The position numbers and the translations under genes were made by a program. The notes beneath the pieces were generated by a model, which was given only the letters and a program-made list of their open reading frames with translations, was not told the origin of the DNA and did no database searches. 64,000 nt of DNA from an uncultured Alistipes sp. (GTDB lineage: Bacteria > Bacteroidota > Bacteroidia > Bacteroidales > Rikenellaceae). Of this stretch, positions 7,714-17,016 are shown piece after piece. The number at the start of each line of letters is the position of its first letter. Positions within the stretch are counted from its first letter, which is position 1. Where the stretch lies: the NCBI GenBank assembly GCA_900539755.1, contig UQDC01000012.1, positions 1-64,000 of the forward strand, in the 5' to 3' direction.

Positions 7714-9462
7714 ATGAAGACACTATTTACTGCGTTGGCACTTTTGTGTGCATTACCTGTGTCTGCTCAATTACCTCCGGTTTTTCCTGAGCAGATGTCT
7801 GATACTTTAGAGCATGATACGCGCATGCGAACCTATTTACCTCCCGTTCGTATTGTTTGGACGCAGAACGGAGAGTTCGTGCAAACACCGGAAGTTTTGC
7901 TGGCTAAAGGTAAAGGTCAGATGATCAACGCGCCTTATCCGCATTGTATTTTAACCAATAAAGATGGGAAACGACCTTCGATTCTGTTGGATTTCGGCCG
8001 GGAAATACACGGCGGAGTTCAAATCGTGGTTGGGGATATATCTAATCGCAAGCCTGTGCAGTTCCGTATGCGTTTGGGTGAGTCGGTCAGCGAAGCGATG
8101 AGTGACATATCGGTTGAGAGCGGAGCTACTAATGATCATGCTATGCGTGATTTGATTGTTAGTGTACCTTGGTATGGAGTGAGTGAAGTGGGTAACTCGG
8201 GTTTTCGCTTTGTGCGTTTAGACTTGTTGACGGAAGATGTGGTTGTGAAACTGCAGGAGGTTCGGGCAATTTTTGTGTATAGAGATCTGCCTTATTTAGG
8301 ATCATTCCATTCAAGCAATCCACGTCTTGATAGTATTTGGATGACAGGAGCATATACTGTACATCTCAATATGCAAAATTATTTGTGGGACGGTATTAAA
8401 CGGGATCGTCTGGTCTGGATGGGAGATGCACACCCGGAATTACGAACAATATTATCCGTCTTTGGCGATAATGAGGTTTTGCGCAAAACTTTTGACCAGG
8501 CGCGTGATCAGACACCACTGCCGGGTTGGATGAATGGAATATGTGCTTATTCACTTTGGTGGATATTGATTCATCGAGATTACTACAATTATACGGGTGA
8601 TCGTGCTTATTTAACGGAACAACAACAATATTTGGAAGGATTGCTTTCGCAAGTCATTGAGTCTGTTGATGAGCAGGGGCGTGAGCATTTGCAAGGCGGA
8701 GGTCGATTCTTAGATTGGCCTACCAGTAAAAATAAACCGGCTGTTAATGCAGGCCTACAGGCTTTGGTTGTAATGTCTTTGGAGGCTGGCGAGCAACTTA
8801 TGCAGGTGCTGAACAATGACTCCCTTGCATCACGTTGTCAGGTTACCGTTGAACGAATGCGTCAGGCAATTCCAGATTACAAACAGTCCAAACAATCTGC
8901 GGCTTTGGCGGCTTTGGCTGGATTGGCAACTCCTGAGCAGAGCAACGAGGTGTTGAGTGATGGCGGCGTACAGAGATATTCGACCTTCTACGGCTATTAT
9001 ATGTTGCAAGCCAAAGCAATGGCAGGTGATTACGCCGGAGCAATGGACGATATCTGTCGTTACTGGGGTGGTATGCTCGATTTGGGAGCAACTACTTTTT
9101 GGGAGGATTTCGATATTGCTTGGTTAGAAAATGCTGCCCGTATTGATGAGTTGGTTCCGGCCGGCAAAGTGGATGTACATCGTACTTATGGTGACTATTG
9201 CTATAAGGGGTTACGTCACAGTTTTTGTCATGGATGGGCTTCAGGTCCCACTGCATGGCTAACGGAACATGTATTGGGGGTAGCCATTGTTGAGCCTGGT
9301 TGTCGCGTGATTCGTATTGATCCTCACTTGGGTGATTTGGAATGGGTAGAGGGTTCTGTCCCGACCCCTTTTGGTGTGGTGAAAATTCGTCACGAACGCC
9401 GTGCAGATGGAACGATAAGTTCAAAAATTGACGCTCCGAAAGGTGTTAAAATCGTGAAGTAG
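7714..9462 (+). CDS. Secreted alpha-L-rhamnosidase-like (GH78-type) glycosidase
   Basis: A signal peptide (MKTLFTALALLCALPVSAQ) is followed by a beta-sandwich region (residues ~20-195, LLDFGREIHGGVQIVVG) and an (alpha/alpha)6-barrel. The barrel opens with YLWDGIKRDRLVWMGD (about 223-238), the GH78-type motif around the acidic active-site cluster. A second cluster (TTFWEDFDIAW) and the C-terminal beta-domain (FGVVKIRHE) match the family order. At 582 residues it is shorter than many GH78 enzymes, which carry extra beta modules. The expected reaction is release of terminal alpha-L-rhamnose or a related sugar. No SusC/SusD, transporter or sugar regulator is adjacent. A perfect hairpin terminator ends the transcript, so it looks monocistronic. 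Exact substrate unknown. Confidence 0.82.
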   Translation: MKTLFTALALLCALPVSAQLPPVFPEQMSDTLEHDTRMRTYLPPVRIVWTQNGEFVQTPEVLLAKGKGQMINAPYPHCILTNKDGKRPSILLDFGREIHGGVQIVVGDISNRKPVQFRMRLGESVSEAMSDISVESGATNDHAMRDLIVSVPWYGVSEVGNSGFRFVRLDLLTEDVVVKLQEVRAIFVYRDLPYLGSFHSSNPRLDSIWMTGAYTVHLNMQNYLWDGIKRDRLVWMGDAHPELRTILSVFGDNEVLRKTFDQARDQTPLPGWMNGICAYSLWWILIHRDYYNYTGDRAYLTEQQQYLEGLLSQVIESVDEQGREHLQGGGRFLDWPTSKNKPAVNAGLQALVVMSLEAGEQLMQVLNNDSLASRCQVTVERMRQAIPDYKQSKQSAALAALAGLATPEQSNEVLSDGGVQRYSTFYGYYMLQAKAMAGDYAGAMDDICRYWGGMLDLGATTFWEDFDIAWLENAARIDELVPAGKVDVHRTYGDYCYKGLRHSFCHGWASGPTAWLTEHVLGVAIVEPGCRVIRIDPHLGDLEWVEGSVPTPFGVVKIRHERRADGTISSKIDAPKGVKIVK

Positions 9463-9496
9463 TTTAGACAGAACATTCGTTTATTCGATAACGTAT

Positions 9497-9537
9497 AAAT
9501 CAGCGGACAGTTATTTAATCTGTCCGCTGATTTATTT
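9497..9537 (+). terminator. Terminator after GH78-like gene
   Basis: Perfect 14-bp inverted repeat, AAATCAGCGGACAG (9497-9510) and CTGTCCGCTGATTT (9520-9533), followed by a T-rich tail. Confidence 0.8.
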
Positions 9538-9631
9538 TTATTATTTTATTAAAAAAATCGCTATATTTATTAGGTTGTATATCTGTTGAGTATCTAATCT
9601 GAATGTGCCTCTGAACTCAAAAATAATTGTC

Positions 9632-10864
9632 ATGAAACAATGGGTGTCGATTGCTTTTGTAATGGGGAGTTTCCTATTGCTAAGTGCAACTTCAAAACAT
9701 CAGGAACCAAAACCCTGTCAAGTGCCTGAAGGAGAGTTTGTGATTTATGGAGAGTTGCAGAATGTACCGGACGGATCGGTCCTTGAACTATTGCGATCTG
9801 AGGGCAATCTAATGCCCAGAATTACATCCGATACAGTGATGGATGGAAAGTTTGTTTTTCGGGATACAATTACCGATTCTCAGGCCCATAAATTGCGTTT
9901 GACTGCCAGATCAAAAGGGTTTCCGAATACATTTCTAAATATTTGGGTTAAATCGGGTGCCTATGTAAAAATCACAGGCAATGATTGCTTGCATTCATTG
10001 TGGCATGTAGAGAGTGATGTGCCGGAACAGCATGATGAGAATTTGTTTTCTGAGGTCGCGTTGGCAGAACGGAAGCAGATGTTAACCTATGTAACTGAAT
10101 GGAATGACGTGTATAGTACGGGATTGCAGCATGGCTTGGATAAACCCACTTTAAGAAAGGTAGATTCGCTTCTTAAATTGTTTTTACCGTTGGTGGATTC
10201 CATTGCATTACGTGAATTAAACTACATGAAAGAGGCTCCGGTAACTGCTGTTTGGTTAGACCGATATCAAAATTATGCTGGGTATTTGCAATGGAACAAA
10301 AAATTTGGTCATGAAGATTTGATCAGGTCTTTGTATGATCGTATGTCAGAAGCGGATCGGGCGACGAAAGAGGGGCAGTTGATTACCGCCTATCTCAATT
10401 TGCCAGAGGTTGTGAATGTCGGAGATCAGATGGTGGATGGTGACTTGTATGATTTGGAGGGTAATGTTCGTCATCTTTCTGAATTTAAAGAAAAATATAT
10501 TTTGCTTGATTTTTGGAGTCAGGGGTGTGGTCCATGCCTGCAATCATTTCCGGAGATAAAGGAGGTCGCAGAGTCTTATAAAGAAGATTTGGTGATAGTC
10601 AGTATTAATTCCGATCCTAAAGATAGATGGCTTGATTTTATTGAACGTAAGGGCTTAACGGGTAACCAATGGAATGAACTTGCTAAGGAAGCCACTGGGC
10701 TTGCAGCTGTTTATCAGGTGCAAGCCATACCACGTTATGTAATGATCACTCCAGAGGGAATAATTGTGGGGATGTGGAGCGGATATGGTCCGGGATCTAT
10801 TAAAGAGAAAGTGCAAAGTTGGTTGCAATCAGATACTCCAAAGGCAGAGACAGAGAAACCATAG
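9632..10864 (+). CDS. Secreted TlpA/ResA-like thiol-disulfide oxidoreductase (paralog 1)
   Basis: The likely start is the ATG at 9632 (MKQWVSIAFVMGSF); the frame extends upstream only to a GTG. A signal peptide is followed by a DUF4369-type beta domain (about residues 30-125, FVIYGELQNVPDGSVLEL) and a helical linker. The C-terminal thioredoxin-like domain has the redox motif CGPC (Cys299 and Cys302, in FWSQGCGPCLQ) and a cis-proline segment (QAIPRYVMI). Such proteins reduce or isomerise extracytoplasmic thiols; the partner is unknown. The next gene is a close paralog, most alike in the second half at protein and DNA level. Confidence 0.88.
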   Translation: MKQWVSIAFVMGSFLLLSATSKHQEPKPCQVPEGEFVIYGELQNVPDGSVLELLRSEGNLMPRITSDTVMDGKFVFRDTITDSQAHKLRLTARSKGFPNTFLNIWVKSGAYVKITGNDCLHSLWHVESDVPEQHDENLFSEVALAERKQMLTYVTEWNDVYSTGLQHGLDKPTLRKVDSLLKLFLPLVDSIALRELNYMKEAPVTAVWLDRYQNYAGYLQWNKKFGHEDLIRSLYDRMSEADRATKEGQLITAYLNLPEVVNVGDQMVDGDLYDLEGNVRHLSEFKEKYILLDFWSQGCGPCLQSFPEIKEVAESYKEDLVIVSINSDPKDRWLDFIERKGLTGNQWNELAKEATGLAAVYQVQAIPRYVMITPEGIIVGMWSGYGPGSIKEKVQSWLQSDTPKAETEKP

Positions 10865-10984
10865 ATACTGCTATGTCTTGCTTATCTATTCTATTGTAAT
10901 TATTGATTGTAGAAGGTAGTGTTTTCTAATAGAGTTATCTTTTTGTATAAAAGCGTTAAGTTAAATAGCCTAAACCTAAACTAA

Positions 10985-12208
10985 ATGATCATGAACAAAG
11001 GTGTATCAGTTGCTCTTGTGATGGGTAGTTTCCTGTTGATGAGTGCGGTTTCAAAACCCCAGGAACCCAAATCTTGTCAAGTTCCGGAAGGAGAATTTGT
11101 GATTTATGGGGAGTTACAGAATGTGCCGGACAGTACGGTGATAGAACTTGCACGATATGACGGCAAAATAAGGCGTAGCATAGCATTCGATACGGTGATT
11201 GATGGAAAATTTGTTTTTCGAGATACCATTACTGGCCTCAATACCCGTAAATTGTATTTATGTACTAGAATTAAGGGAATCCCGAGCGACCCTGCTTATA
11301 TATGGGTTAAATCTGGTGCTGGTGTGAGAATTACAGGTAATGATTGTTTGCCTCCCTTATGGAGCATAGAGAGCGATGTGCTGGAACAGCAAGCTGAGAG
11401 TGAATTTGCGAAACTGGCTTTAAATGAAAGACGGCAAATGCTGAAATACTCAGCTGAGCGGAGTGATTTATTTGCCGCTCATCCCAATCTGGATTTTGAT
11501 AAACACACCATGAAAAAGTTGGACTCACTGGCCAAACTATATCTGCATGTGGGATATTCTATCGTGTTACAAGAACTGAATTACATGAAAGAGGCTCCGG
11601 TAACAGCCGTTTGGTTAGATCGGTATGCAACTTATGTTACCTTTTTACAATGGAACAAATCGTTTGGCCATGAAGATTTGATCCGTTCTCTGTATGATCG
11701 TATGTCTGAAGCGGATCGGGCGACGGAAGAGGGACAGTTAATTACTGCCTATCTCAATTTACCAGAGGTTGTGAATGTCGGAGATCAGATGGTGGATGGT
11801 GACTTGTATGATGTGAAGGGTAATCTGCATCATCTTTCTGAGTTTAAAGGAAAATATATTTTACTTGATTTTTGGAGTCAGGGTTGCGGCCCTTGCCTGC
11901 AGTCATTGCCGGAGATGGAAGAGGTTGCGAAATTGTATAAAGATCAAATGGAAGTGGTCAGCATCTGTTCGGATCCTAAAGAGAGTTGGCTCGATTTTAT
12001 TGAACGAAAAGGTTTGACGGGTAACCAATGGAATGAGTTTGCCAAGGGAAAGACAGGACTTGCAGCGGTTTATCAGGTGAAAGCTATTCCATATTATGTA
12101 ATGATCTCTCCAAAGGGTGAAATCGTGGACATGTGGAAAGGTTATGGTCCGGGATCTATTAAGAAAAAGATGCAACAATTAATTCAGGAAGAGCAATTGG
12201 GCGAGTAG
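10985..12208 (+). CDS. Secreted TlpA/ResA-like thiol-disulfide oxidoreductase (paralog 2)
   Basis: Same architecture as the preceding gene: signal peptide, DUF4369-like N-domain (FVIYGELQNVPDSTVIEL), linker, and thioredoxin-like domain with CGPC in FWSQGCGPCLQ and cis-proline segment KAIPYYVMI. Initiation could be at 10985 or at the second ATG (10991). It lies 120 bases after paralog 1, with no clear terminator between. The two share 51 identical bases in a row (10403-10453 and 11762-11812) while their N-domains and linkers differ much more. That points to duplication with uneven divergence or gene conversion. A hairpin terminator follows. Confidence 0.88.
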   Translation: MIMNKGVSVALVMGSFLLMSAVSKPQEPKSCQVPEGEFVIYGELQNVPDSTVIELARYDGKIRRSIAFDTVIDGKFVFRDTITGLNTRKLYLCTRIKGIPSDPAYIWVKSGAGVRITGNDCLPPLWSIESDVLEQQAESEFAKLALNERRQMLKYSAERSDLFAAHPNLDFDKHTMKKLDSLAKLYLHVGYSIVLQELNYMKEAPVTAVWLDRYATYVTFLQWNKSFGHEDLIRSLYDRMSEADRATEEGQLITAYLNLPEVVNVGDQMVDGDLYDVKGNLHHLSEFKGKYILLDFWSQGCGPCLQSLPEMEEVAKLYKDQMEVVSICSDPKESWLDFIERKGLTGNQWNEFAKGKTGLAAVYQVKAIPYYVMISPKGEIVDMWKGYGPGSIKKKMQQLIQEEQLGE

Positions 12209-12247
12209 TCTCCTCGGATCATGAATCAATTGATTCTTTGATATAGG

Positions 12248-12286
12248 CATCCGGTGTCAAGTTGCATTGATACCGGATGTCGTTTT
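12248..12286 (+). terminator. Terminator after thioredoxin-fold pair
   Basis: CATCCGGTGTCA (12248-12259) pairs with TGATACCGGATG (12268-12279) with one G:U, followed by a T-rich stretch. Confidence 0.65.
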
Positions 12287-12358
12287 ATTATTGCAGCCGT
12301 TAATTGGCGCGTATTACTTTATTTTGATAAAGTATGCTGAAAATTCGTGACTTCTCGC

Positions 12359-12366
12359 TATCTTTG
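12359..12366 (+). promoter_or_regulatory. -7 element of argF promoter
   Basis: TATCTTTG is an exact match to TAnnTTTG, 18 bases before the argF start codon. No good TTTG at the right upstream spacing was seen. The leader would be only about 10-12 bases. Confidence 0.45.
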
Positions 12367-12383
12367 AAGTTGTTTTAACAGAT

Positions 12384-13400
12384 ATGTCCGCTATGATTGA
12401 TTTAAGAAAAAGACACCTGCTGACTTTGCTGGATTTTACCCCTGAAGAGATTGCTTATCTGCTTGATTTGGCCAAACGCCTCAAGACCGATAAATACCTC
12501 CATCGTGAAAAGCAGATGTTGGTCGGTAAAAATATAGTGCTGCTTTTTGAAAAAGATTCGACACGTACCCGGTGCTCATTTGAGGTGGCCGCTCATGATC
12601 AAGGAGCTCATGTGACCTATTTGGGTCCGACTGGTTCTCAGATCGGAAAGAAGGAGTCGATCAAAGATACAGCGCATGTCTTGGGACGTATGTATGACGG
12701 AATTGAGTATCGTGGATATGCCCAACGCATTGTTCAGTTATTGGCAGAATTTTCGGGTGTGCCAGTGTGGAATGGCTTGACAACTGAATTCCACCCGACG
12801 CAGGCATTGGCCGATATGTTGACGATGCGTGAACACTGCTCGAAACCGTTGTCTGAAATGAAATTCTGTTTCTTGGGCGATGCACATAACAATGTGGCCA
12901 ATTCGTTGATGGTGATGGCTGCCAAAATGGGAATGGATTTCCGTGCCATTTCGCCTCGGGCGTGTGCTCCGGATCCATCGTTGGTAGAGCGTTGCCGCAA
13001 AGTGGCCGAATTAACTGGAGCAAAAATTACAATTACCGATAGTATCGCAGAGGGTGTTGCCGGTTGCGATTTTGTCTATACCGATGTTTGGGTTTCCATG
13101 GGAGAGCCTGACGAAGTGTGGAACGAACGAATCAAACTGTTGAAACCTTATCAGGTTAATCGTGCAGTGATGGAGGCAACGGGGAATCCCGATTGCAAGT
13201 TTATGCACTGCTTGCCGGCTTTCCATGATCTGGAGACCAAAGTGGGTAACGATATTTACGAAAAATTCGGATTGCGTGAGATGGAGGTCACCGATGAGGT
13301 GTTCCAGTCAGAGGCATCGATCGTATTTGATGAGGCCGAAAACCGAATGCACACGATTAAAGCGGTTATGGTCGCCACTTTGGGAAATGATTTGTATTGA
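12384..13400 (+). CDS. argF: Ornithine carbamoyltransferase
   Basis: Transfers carbamoyl from carbamoyl phosphate to ornithine, giving citrulline. The carbamoyl-phosphate motif STRTR ([14 protein letters not shown]), FHPTQ and the ornithine-side HCLPAFHD are all present. The protein closely resembles E. coli ArgF or catabolic ArcB over its whole 338 residues. This matters because many Bacteroidota use an N-acetyl- or N-succinylornithine transcarbamylase instead, and this sequence is of the ordinary ornithine type. No arcA, arcC or other arg genes are adjacent, so biosynthetic and catabolic roles cannot be separated. A second in-frame ATG three codons in ([10 protein letters not shown]) could be the true start. 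Confidence 0.95.
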   Translation: MSAMIDLRKRHLLTLLDFTPEEIAYLLDLAKRLKTDKYLHREKQMLVGKNIVLLFEKDSTRTRCSFEVAAHDQGAHVTYLGPTGSQIGKKESIKDTAHVLGRMYDGIEYRGYAQRIVQLLAEFSGVPVWNGLTTEFHPTQALADMLTMREHCSKPLSEMKFCFLGDAHNNVANSLMVMAAKMGMDFRAISPRACAPDPSLVERCRKVAELTGAKITITDSIAEGVAGCDFVYTDVWVSMGEPDEVWNERIKLLKPYQVNRAVMEATGNPDCKFMHCLPAFHDLETKVGNDIYEKFGLREMEVTDEVFQSEASIVFDEAENRMHTIKAVMVATLGNDLY

Positions 13401-13618
13401 TATTGTGCGATCTCTGCCGATTAGAGAATAGTATTGCGGATAATTGATGCTTAAAGTGGCAGGTCAATATCAGCTGTTTGATAGATAGTTGCGATTGTTG
13501 GGAAAGCGCCTATAGTTGCGAAAGTCATAGAGACAGTTGGGTGCTGCATCACTATCAAAAGCAAGAATCGAGAATAGATTGGTACATAACTATATCGTAT
13601 TTAATAAAACGTTGAACC

Positions 13619-14611
13619 ATGTTGCGGAGAGGTAGTAAATTAACAACAGAGCAGTTCCGAGTGGCTTATCCATCTTGGGGAGATTTGTTGACTCTGCTGG
13701 GTGTTTTTATTGTTGCGACCGTATTAGGATCCTTACTGACAGGTGTTTTACAAAAGATTGGAAGTGTCTCAGTCGGTTTTGGCGCGTTTTTAGGATATGT
13801 GATCCAATTTTCACTGGTGATTATATTCGGGCTGTTTCAACGTAAAATTCGATCTCCCCAAGGAACACGTTTATTGAAATTCGGTTTGGCAAAACTTGAT
13901 TTTGTCATCATTTTATGGGGTACTATTATGGTGCTGGCAACGGGCGTTGTCATTGAACCGTTGTTGAATCTCTTCCCGGAAACCTATTTGGATCGACTTG
14001 GCAATATTATGGCTGCTGGCGGTTGGATGATGTTTACGTCGATTGTCATAGCCCCCATTATGGAGGAGATCCTGTTCCGGGGAATTCTCCAGGATGCCTT
14101 GATGCGTAAATATGGAGTCTTTGTCGGTATTTTGATTGCATCGGCTGTCTTCGGTATTGTGCACATAATACCCCAACAAGTGGTCAATGCCTTTATGATC
14201 GGTATTGTATTGGGTTACATTTATTATCGGACTGGAGCACTGCTGCCGGTGATACTGATCCATTGCATCAATAATGCCATTTCCTATTTCACCTGGATGC
14301 TCAACGGTGAAACCTTGCTTTCGACTCGTGAACAGATGGGTAACGATACGTTGTACTTTACGGTTTATGGAATTGCATGCGTGCTCTTTGTCATCGGTTT
14401 TGTTTCTATCGCAATCCGTATTTCGAAAGAAGAAAAACGCCGTCAGTTAGAGGTTTCTGGAGGTGACGGTGCACAAACTGTAGCAAATGCATCAAGTCCA
14501 GATTCTGGGCTCATGACGGAAGAGCCTTTGGTTGCGTCCTCTGTTTCAAATGAAAAAACAGGCTTAAACGGACAAAAAACATCAACGGATCATACTAATC
14601 GGGTTGATTGA
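13619..14611 (+). CDS. CPBP-family intramembrane glutamic endopeptidase
   Basis: Multi-pass membrane protein of the CAAX protease / bacteriocin-processing (Abi) family. The conserved motifs are EExxxR (Glu149-Glu150...Arg154, in PIMEEILFRG), the FxxxH-type motif (His182, FGIVHII) and HxxxN (His215, Asn219, IHCINN). About seven hydrophobic segments precede a polar tail of some 70 residues rich in Ser, Glu and Thr. The substrate is unknown. It is upstream of the lipoprotein and SurA-like genes on the same strand, 19 nt from the next start, so it may be co-transcribed with that envelope group. Confidence 0.9.
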   Translation: MLRRGSKLTTEQFRVAYPSWGDLLTLLGVFIVATVLGSLLTGVLQKIGSVSVGFGAFLGYVIQFSLVIIFGLFQRKIRSPQGTRLLKFGLAKLDFVIILWGTIMVLATGVVIEPLLNLFPETYLDRLGNIMAAGGWMMFTSIVIAPIMEEILFRGILQDALMRKYGVFVGILIASAVFGIVHIIPQQVVNAFMIGIVLGYIYYRTGALLPVILIHCINNAISYFTWMLNGETLLSTREQMGNDTLYFTVYGIACVLFVIGFVSIAIRISKEEKRRQLEVSGGDGAQTVANASSPDSGLMTEEPLVASSVSNEKTGLNGQKTSTDHTNRVD

Positions 14612-14630
14612 TCGTTGTTACCTTAAGCGA

Positions 14631-15506
14631 ATGAAACAATTTTGTACACATAGGCTTTTTTGGATTCTACCTTTGGCGTGTGTCATGGGTATGAGTTCAT
14701 GTAAGCGTTTTCCAAATCCATTCACCAATCAGAAGGTTTTAGCAGAAGTGGGAGGTGAGCGGCTTTATCTGCATGAGCTTACTCCGATTTTTACCCCTGA
14801 CATGACGGCTGAGGATAGCATCAAGGTCCAAAAATCATATGTTGATCAATGGGTGAAAAAACAGCTCAAAGTGCAGGAGGCAGAAGAGATGTTTCGCAGT
14901 AGTCAGGAGGACATTGATCGTTTGGTGGAGGAGTATCGTAACTCTTTATTGACACACAAGGTGGATCAGTATTATGTAGATAAGGAGTTGGATACGTTGT
15001 TTACAGATAAACAGATTGCTGATTATTATCTCAATCATAAATCTGAGTTTGTGCTTGACAAAATAATTTTAAAGGCCCGTGTTGTCAAGCTTCCCAGCAG
15101 CTATCGACAGGCTGCTAAGCTTAAAGAGAGGATGTTAGCAGCGGGCAATGACTCCTATCAGGATTTTGTCGATATTTGTACTAAGAATGGATTTGAACTG
15201 GTCGAGATTAATACGTGGTCAGAACCGACAGTGCTGTTATCGTTATTACCGACCGATAAGGAGACAGATTATGGATATTTATTCAATCCTGGACAGATTT
15301 CAGAGTTTAAGGAGGGGAATGATATCTATTATGTACGGGTAACAGATATCCGTCGGTCGGGTGATTATGCTCCTGTCGAGAGTGTCTCGGAGGTGATCAA
15401 ACGTGTGCTGTTCAACCAGCGTAAACAGGATATTATCAAAGCTCACGAAGATAGCCTTTATCGGCAAGCCTTGTCTAAGAAACAAATTTATGTTCATGCC
15501 AATTAA
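14631..15506 (+). CDS. SurA-N-like periplasmic lipoprotein
   Basis: The start chosen is the ATG at 14631 (MKQFCTHRLFWILPLAC), giving a lipoprotein signal ending MSSC. The frame can be extended only from a TTG. The mature part begins with a SurA/PpiC-type opening (VLAEVGGERLYLHELTPIF), followed by long charged helices and a C-terminal region with no obvious parvulin catalytic domain. It looks like the chaperone part of a SurA-type protein and is probably anchored to a membrane, facing the periplasm. It is 10 nt before a PpiC-domain gene. Probable role: outer-membrane protein folding; peptidyl-prolyl isomerase activity is doubtful. Confidence 0.75.
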   Translation: MKQFCTHRLFWILPLACVMGMSSCKRFPNPFTNQKVLAEVGGERLYLHELTPIFTPDMTAEDSIKVQKSYVDQWVKKQLKVQEAEEMFRSSQEDIDRLVEEYRNSLLTHKVDQYYVDKELDTLFTDKQIADYYLNHKSEFVLDKIILKARVVKLPSSYRQAAKLKERMLAAGNDSYQDFVDICTKNGFELVEINTWSEPTVLLSLLPTDKETDYGYLFNPGQISEFKEGNDIYYVRVTDIRRSGDYAPVESVSEVIKRVLFNQRKQDIIKAHEDSLYRQALSKKQIYVHAN

Positions 15507-15516
15507 ACATTATACT

Positions 15517-16995
15517 ATGAAAGCCGGAATTCTTTGTTCCGCACTTCCTTTTCTGATGTGCTTGACACCATGTTCAGTGTTGGCTCAGGAGCCACAGGCT
15601 TCTCAAGCATCCGAACAATCTCAGCAATCACAACCTGTCCCAGAGCCATACAAACCGTCTGCTCAGCAGGTGATGGTTGACAAAGTGGTTGCCGTAGTGG
15701 GTAATTCAATGGTTTTATATTCTGATTTGGTACAGGCCAGCAAAAGTTTGATTGAGCAGCGACGTTCTCAGGGCTATACATCGGATCGGGATCCGATATG
15801 TGAAGCATTAGAGACTCTGATTGAGCAGAAAATTCTTTATACGCAATCTCAGATTGATTCCCTGACAATCGATAAAAGTGATATTGCAATGATGGTCGAG
15901 AATGCCATTAATCAAGAGATTGCAGAAAAAGGATCCCAGGCAGCAGTTGAAATGTATTATCATAAGCCTATTTTTGATATTCGCAGTGATTTGCAATCTC
16001 GGTATGAAGAGGTGCGATATGCGATGACCATGAAGCAGGATGTAATGAGTAAATCGACTATTACATCTGGAGAGGTAGAATATTATTTCAAACGCATGCC
16101 CAAGGATTCTATTCCTATTATTCCGGAACAGTATGTTTTTTCACAGATTGTACGTTACCCACCATCGACCGAAGAGGCTAAATTCCGGACACGCGAGCGT
16201 ATCTTGGAACTTCGCGAGCGTATTATGAACGGCACCAAGTTCGAGATGTTGGCGCGTATGTACTCCGAGGATCCGGCCACATCGATCCGAGGTGGAGAAA
16301 TGGATCCAATGCCCAAAGAGAGTTTTGTAAGACCGTTTGCAGATGCGTTAGTTAAATTGCGTCCAGGACAAGTCTCTGAGGCTGTCGAAACTGAATTCGG
16401 TTTTCACTTGATTGAGTTAATTGACCAAAATGGTAATCTCTATCATTGTCGACACATTTTGCTCAAACCTCAATTTACTGATGAGGAAGTACGGGCTTCA
16501 TTCAAGACGCTTGATAGCTTGAAACGTGAAATCCAAAAAGGAAATCTTACCTTCAAAGACGCGGTAGAGAAATATTCTGAGGATAAGTATTCGAATAAGA
16601 ATGGTGGTGTTGCTACCAATATTGAATTATTGGCGATGACGAATCGCAATGACGCGAAGGCAGCTACGACCAAATTCTTGAAGGAAGAGTTAAGCCAGAT
16701 GCCTGAGGTTTACAATGCGTTGCGCACCTTGAAGCCCGGCGATATTTCCGATGCTTTCGCATCTCAGGATTCTCGAGGCAATATCATGGGTAAGATGGTT
16801 CGTTTGGATGAGATTATTCCAACTCATAAAGCTAACCTTTCAGAGGACTTTCTGCGCATCCAAGAATTGGCTCTGACCCGAAAACAAGCCGATGATTATA
16901 AAAAATGGCTGAAAGAAAAGGCCGGTAGTATGTACATTCGTATCGATCCTCAATTCAAAACCTGCGATTTTCAACGTACATATCTGCTCAAATAG
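15517..16995 (+). CDS. SurA-like peptidyl-prolyl isomerase with two PpiC-type domains
   Basis: Start at 15517 (MKAGILCSALPFLMCLTPCSVLAQ, a signal peptide); the longer frame begins at a GTG inside the previous gene. After a Gln/Ser-rich linker comes a SurA N-domain (VMVDKVVAVVGNSMVLYSDLV). The first parvulin-type domain is around residues 205-310 (ARMYSEDPATSIRGGEMDP), and the second around 310-420 (YHCRHILLKPQFTDEEV, VEKYSEDKYSNKNGG). The order matches SurA, the periplasmic chaperone of outer-membrane beta-barrels. It follows the SurA-N-like lipoprotein by 10 nt and precedes the OstA-like gene by 21 nt, in one apparent operon. Confidence 0.9.
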   Translation: MKAGILCSALPFLMCLTPCSVLAQEPQASQASEQSQQSQPVPEPYKPSAQQVMVDKVVAVVGNSMVLYSDLVQASKSLIEQRRSQGYTSDRDPICEALETLIEQKILYTQSQIDSLTIDKSDIAMMVENAINQEIAEKGSQAAVEMYYHKPIFDIRSDLQSRYEEVRYAMTMKQDVMSKSTITSGEVEYYFKRMPKDSIPIIPEQYVFSQIVRYPPSTEEAKFRTRERILELRERIMNGTKFEMLARMYSEDPATSIRGGEMDPMPKESFVRPFADALVKLRPGQVSEAVETEFGFHLIELIDQNGNLYHCRHILLKPQFTDEEVRASFKTLDSLKREIQKGNLTFKDAVEKYSEDKYSNKNGGVATNIELLAMTNRNDAKAATTKFLKEELSQMPEVYNALRTLKPGDISDAFASQDSRGNIMGKMVRLDEIIPTHKANLSEDFLRIQELALTRKQADDYKKWLKEKAGSMYIRIDPQFKTCDFQRTYLLK

Positions 16996-17016
16996 TCTGT
17001 AGAAAACCCATTTGAC

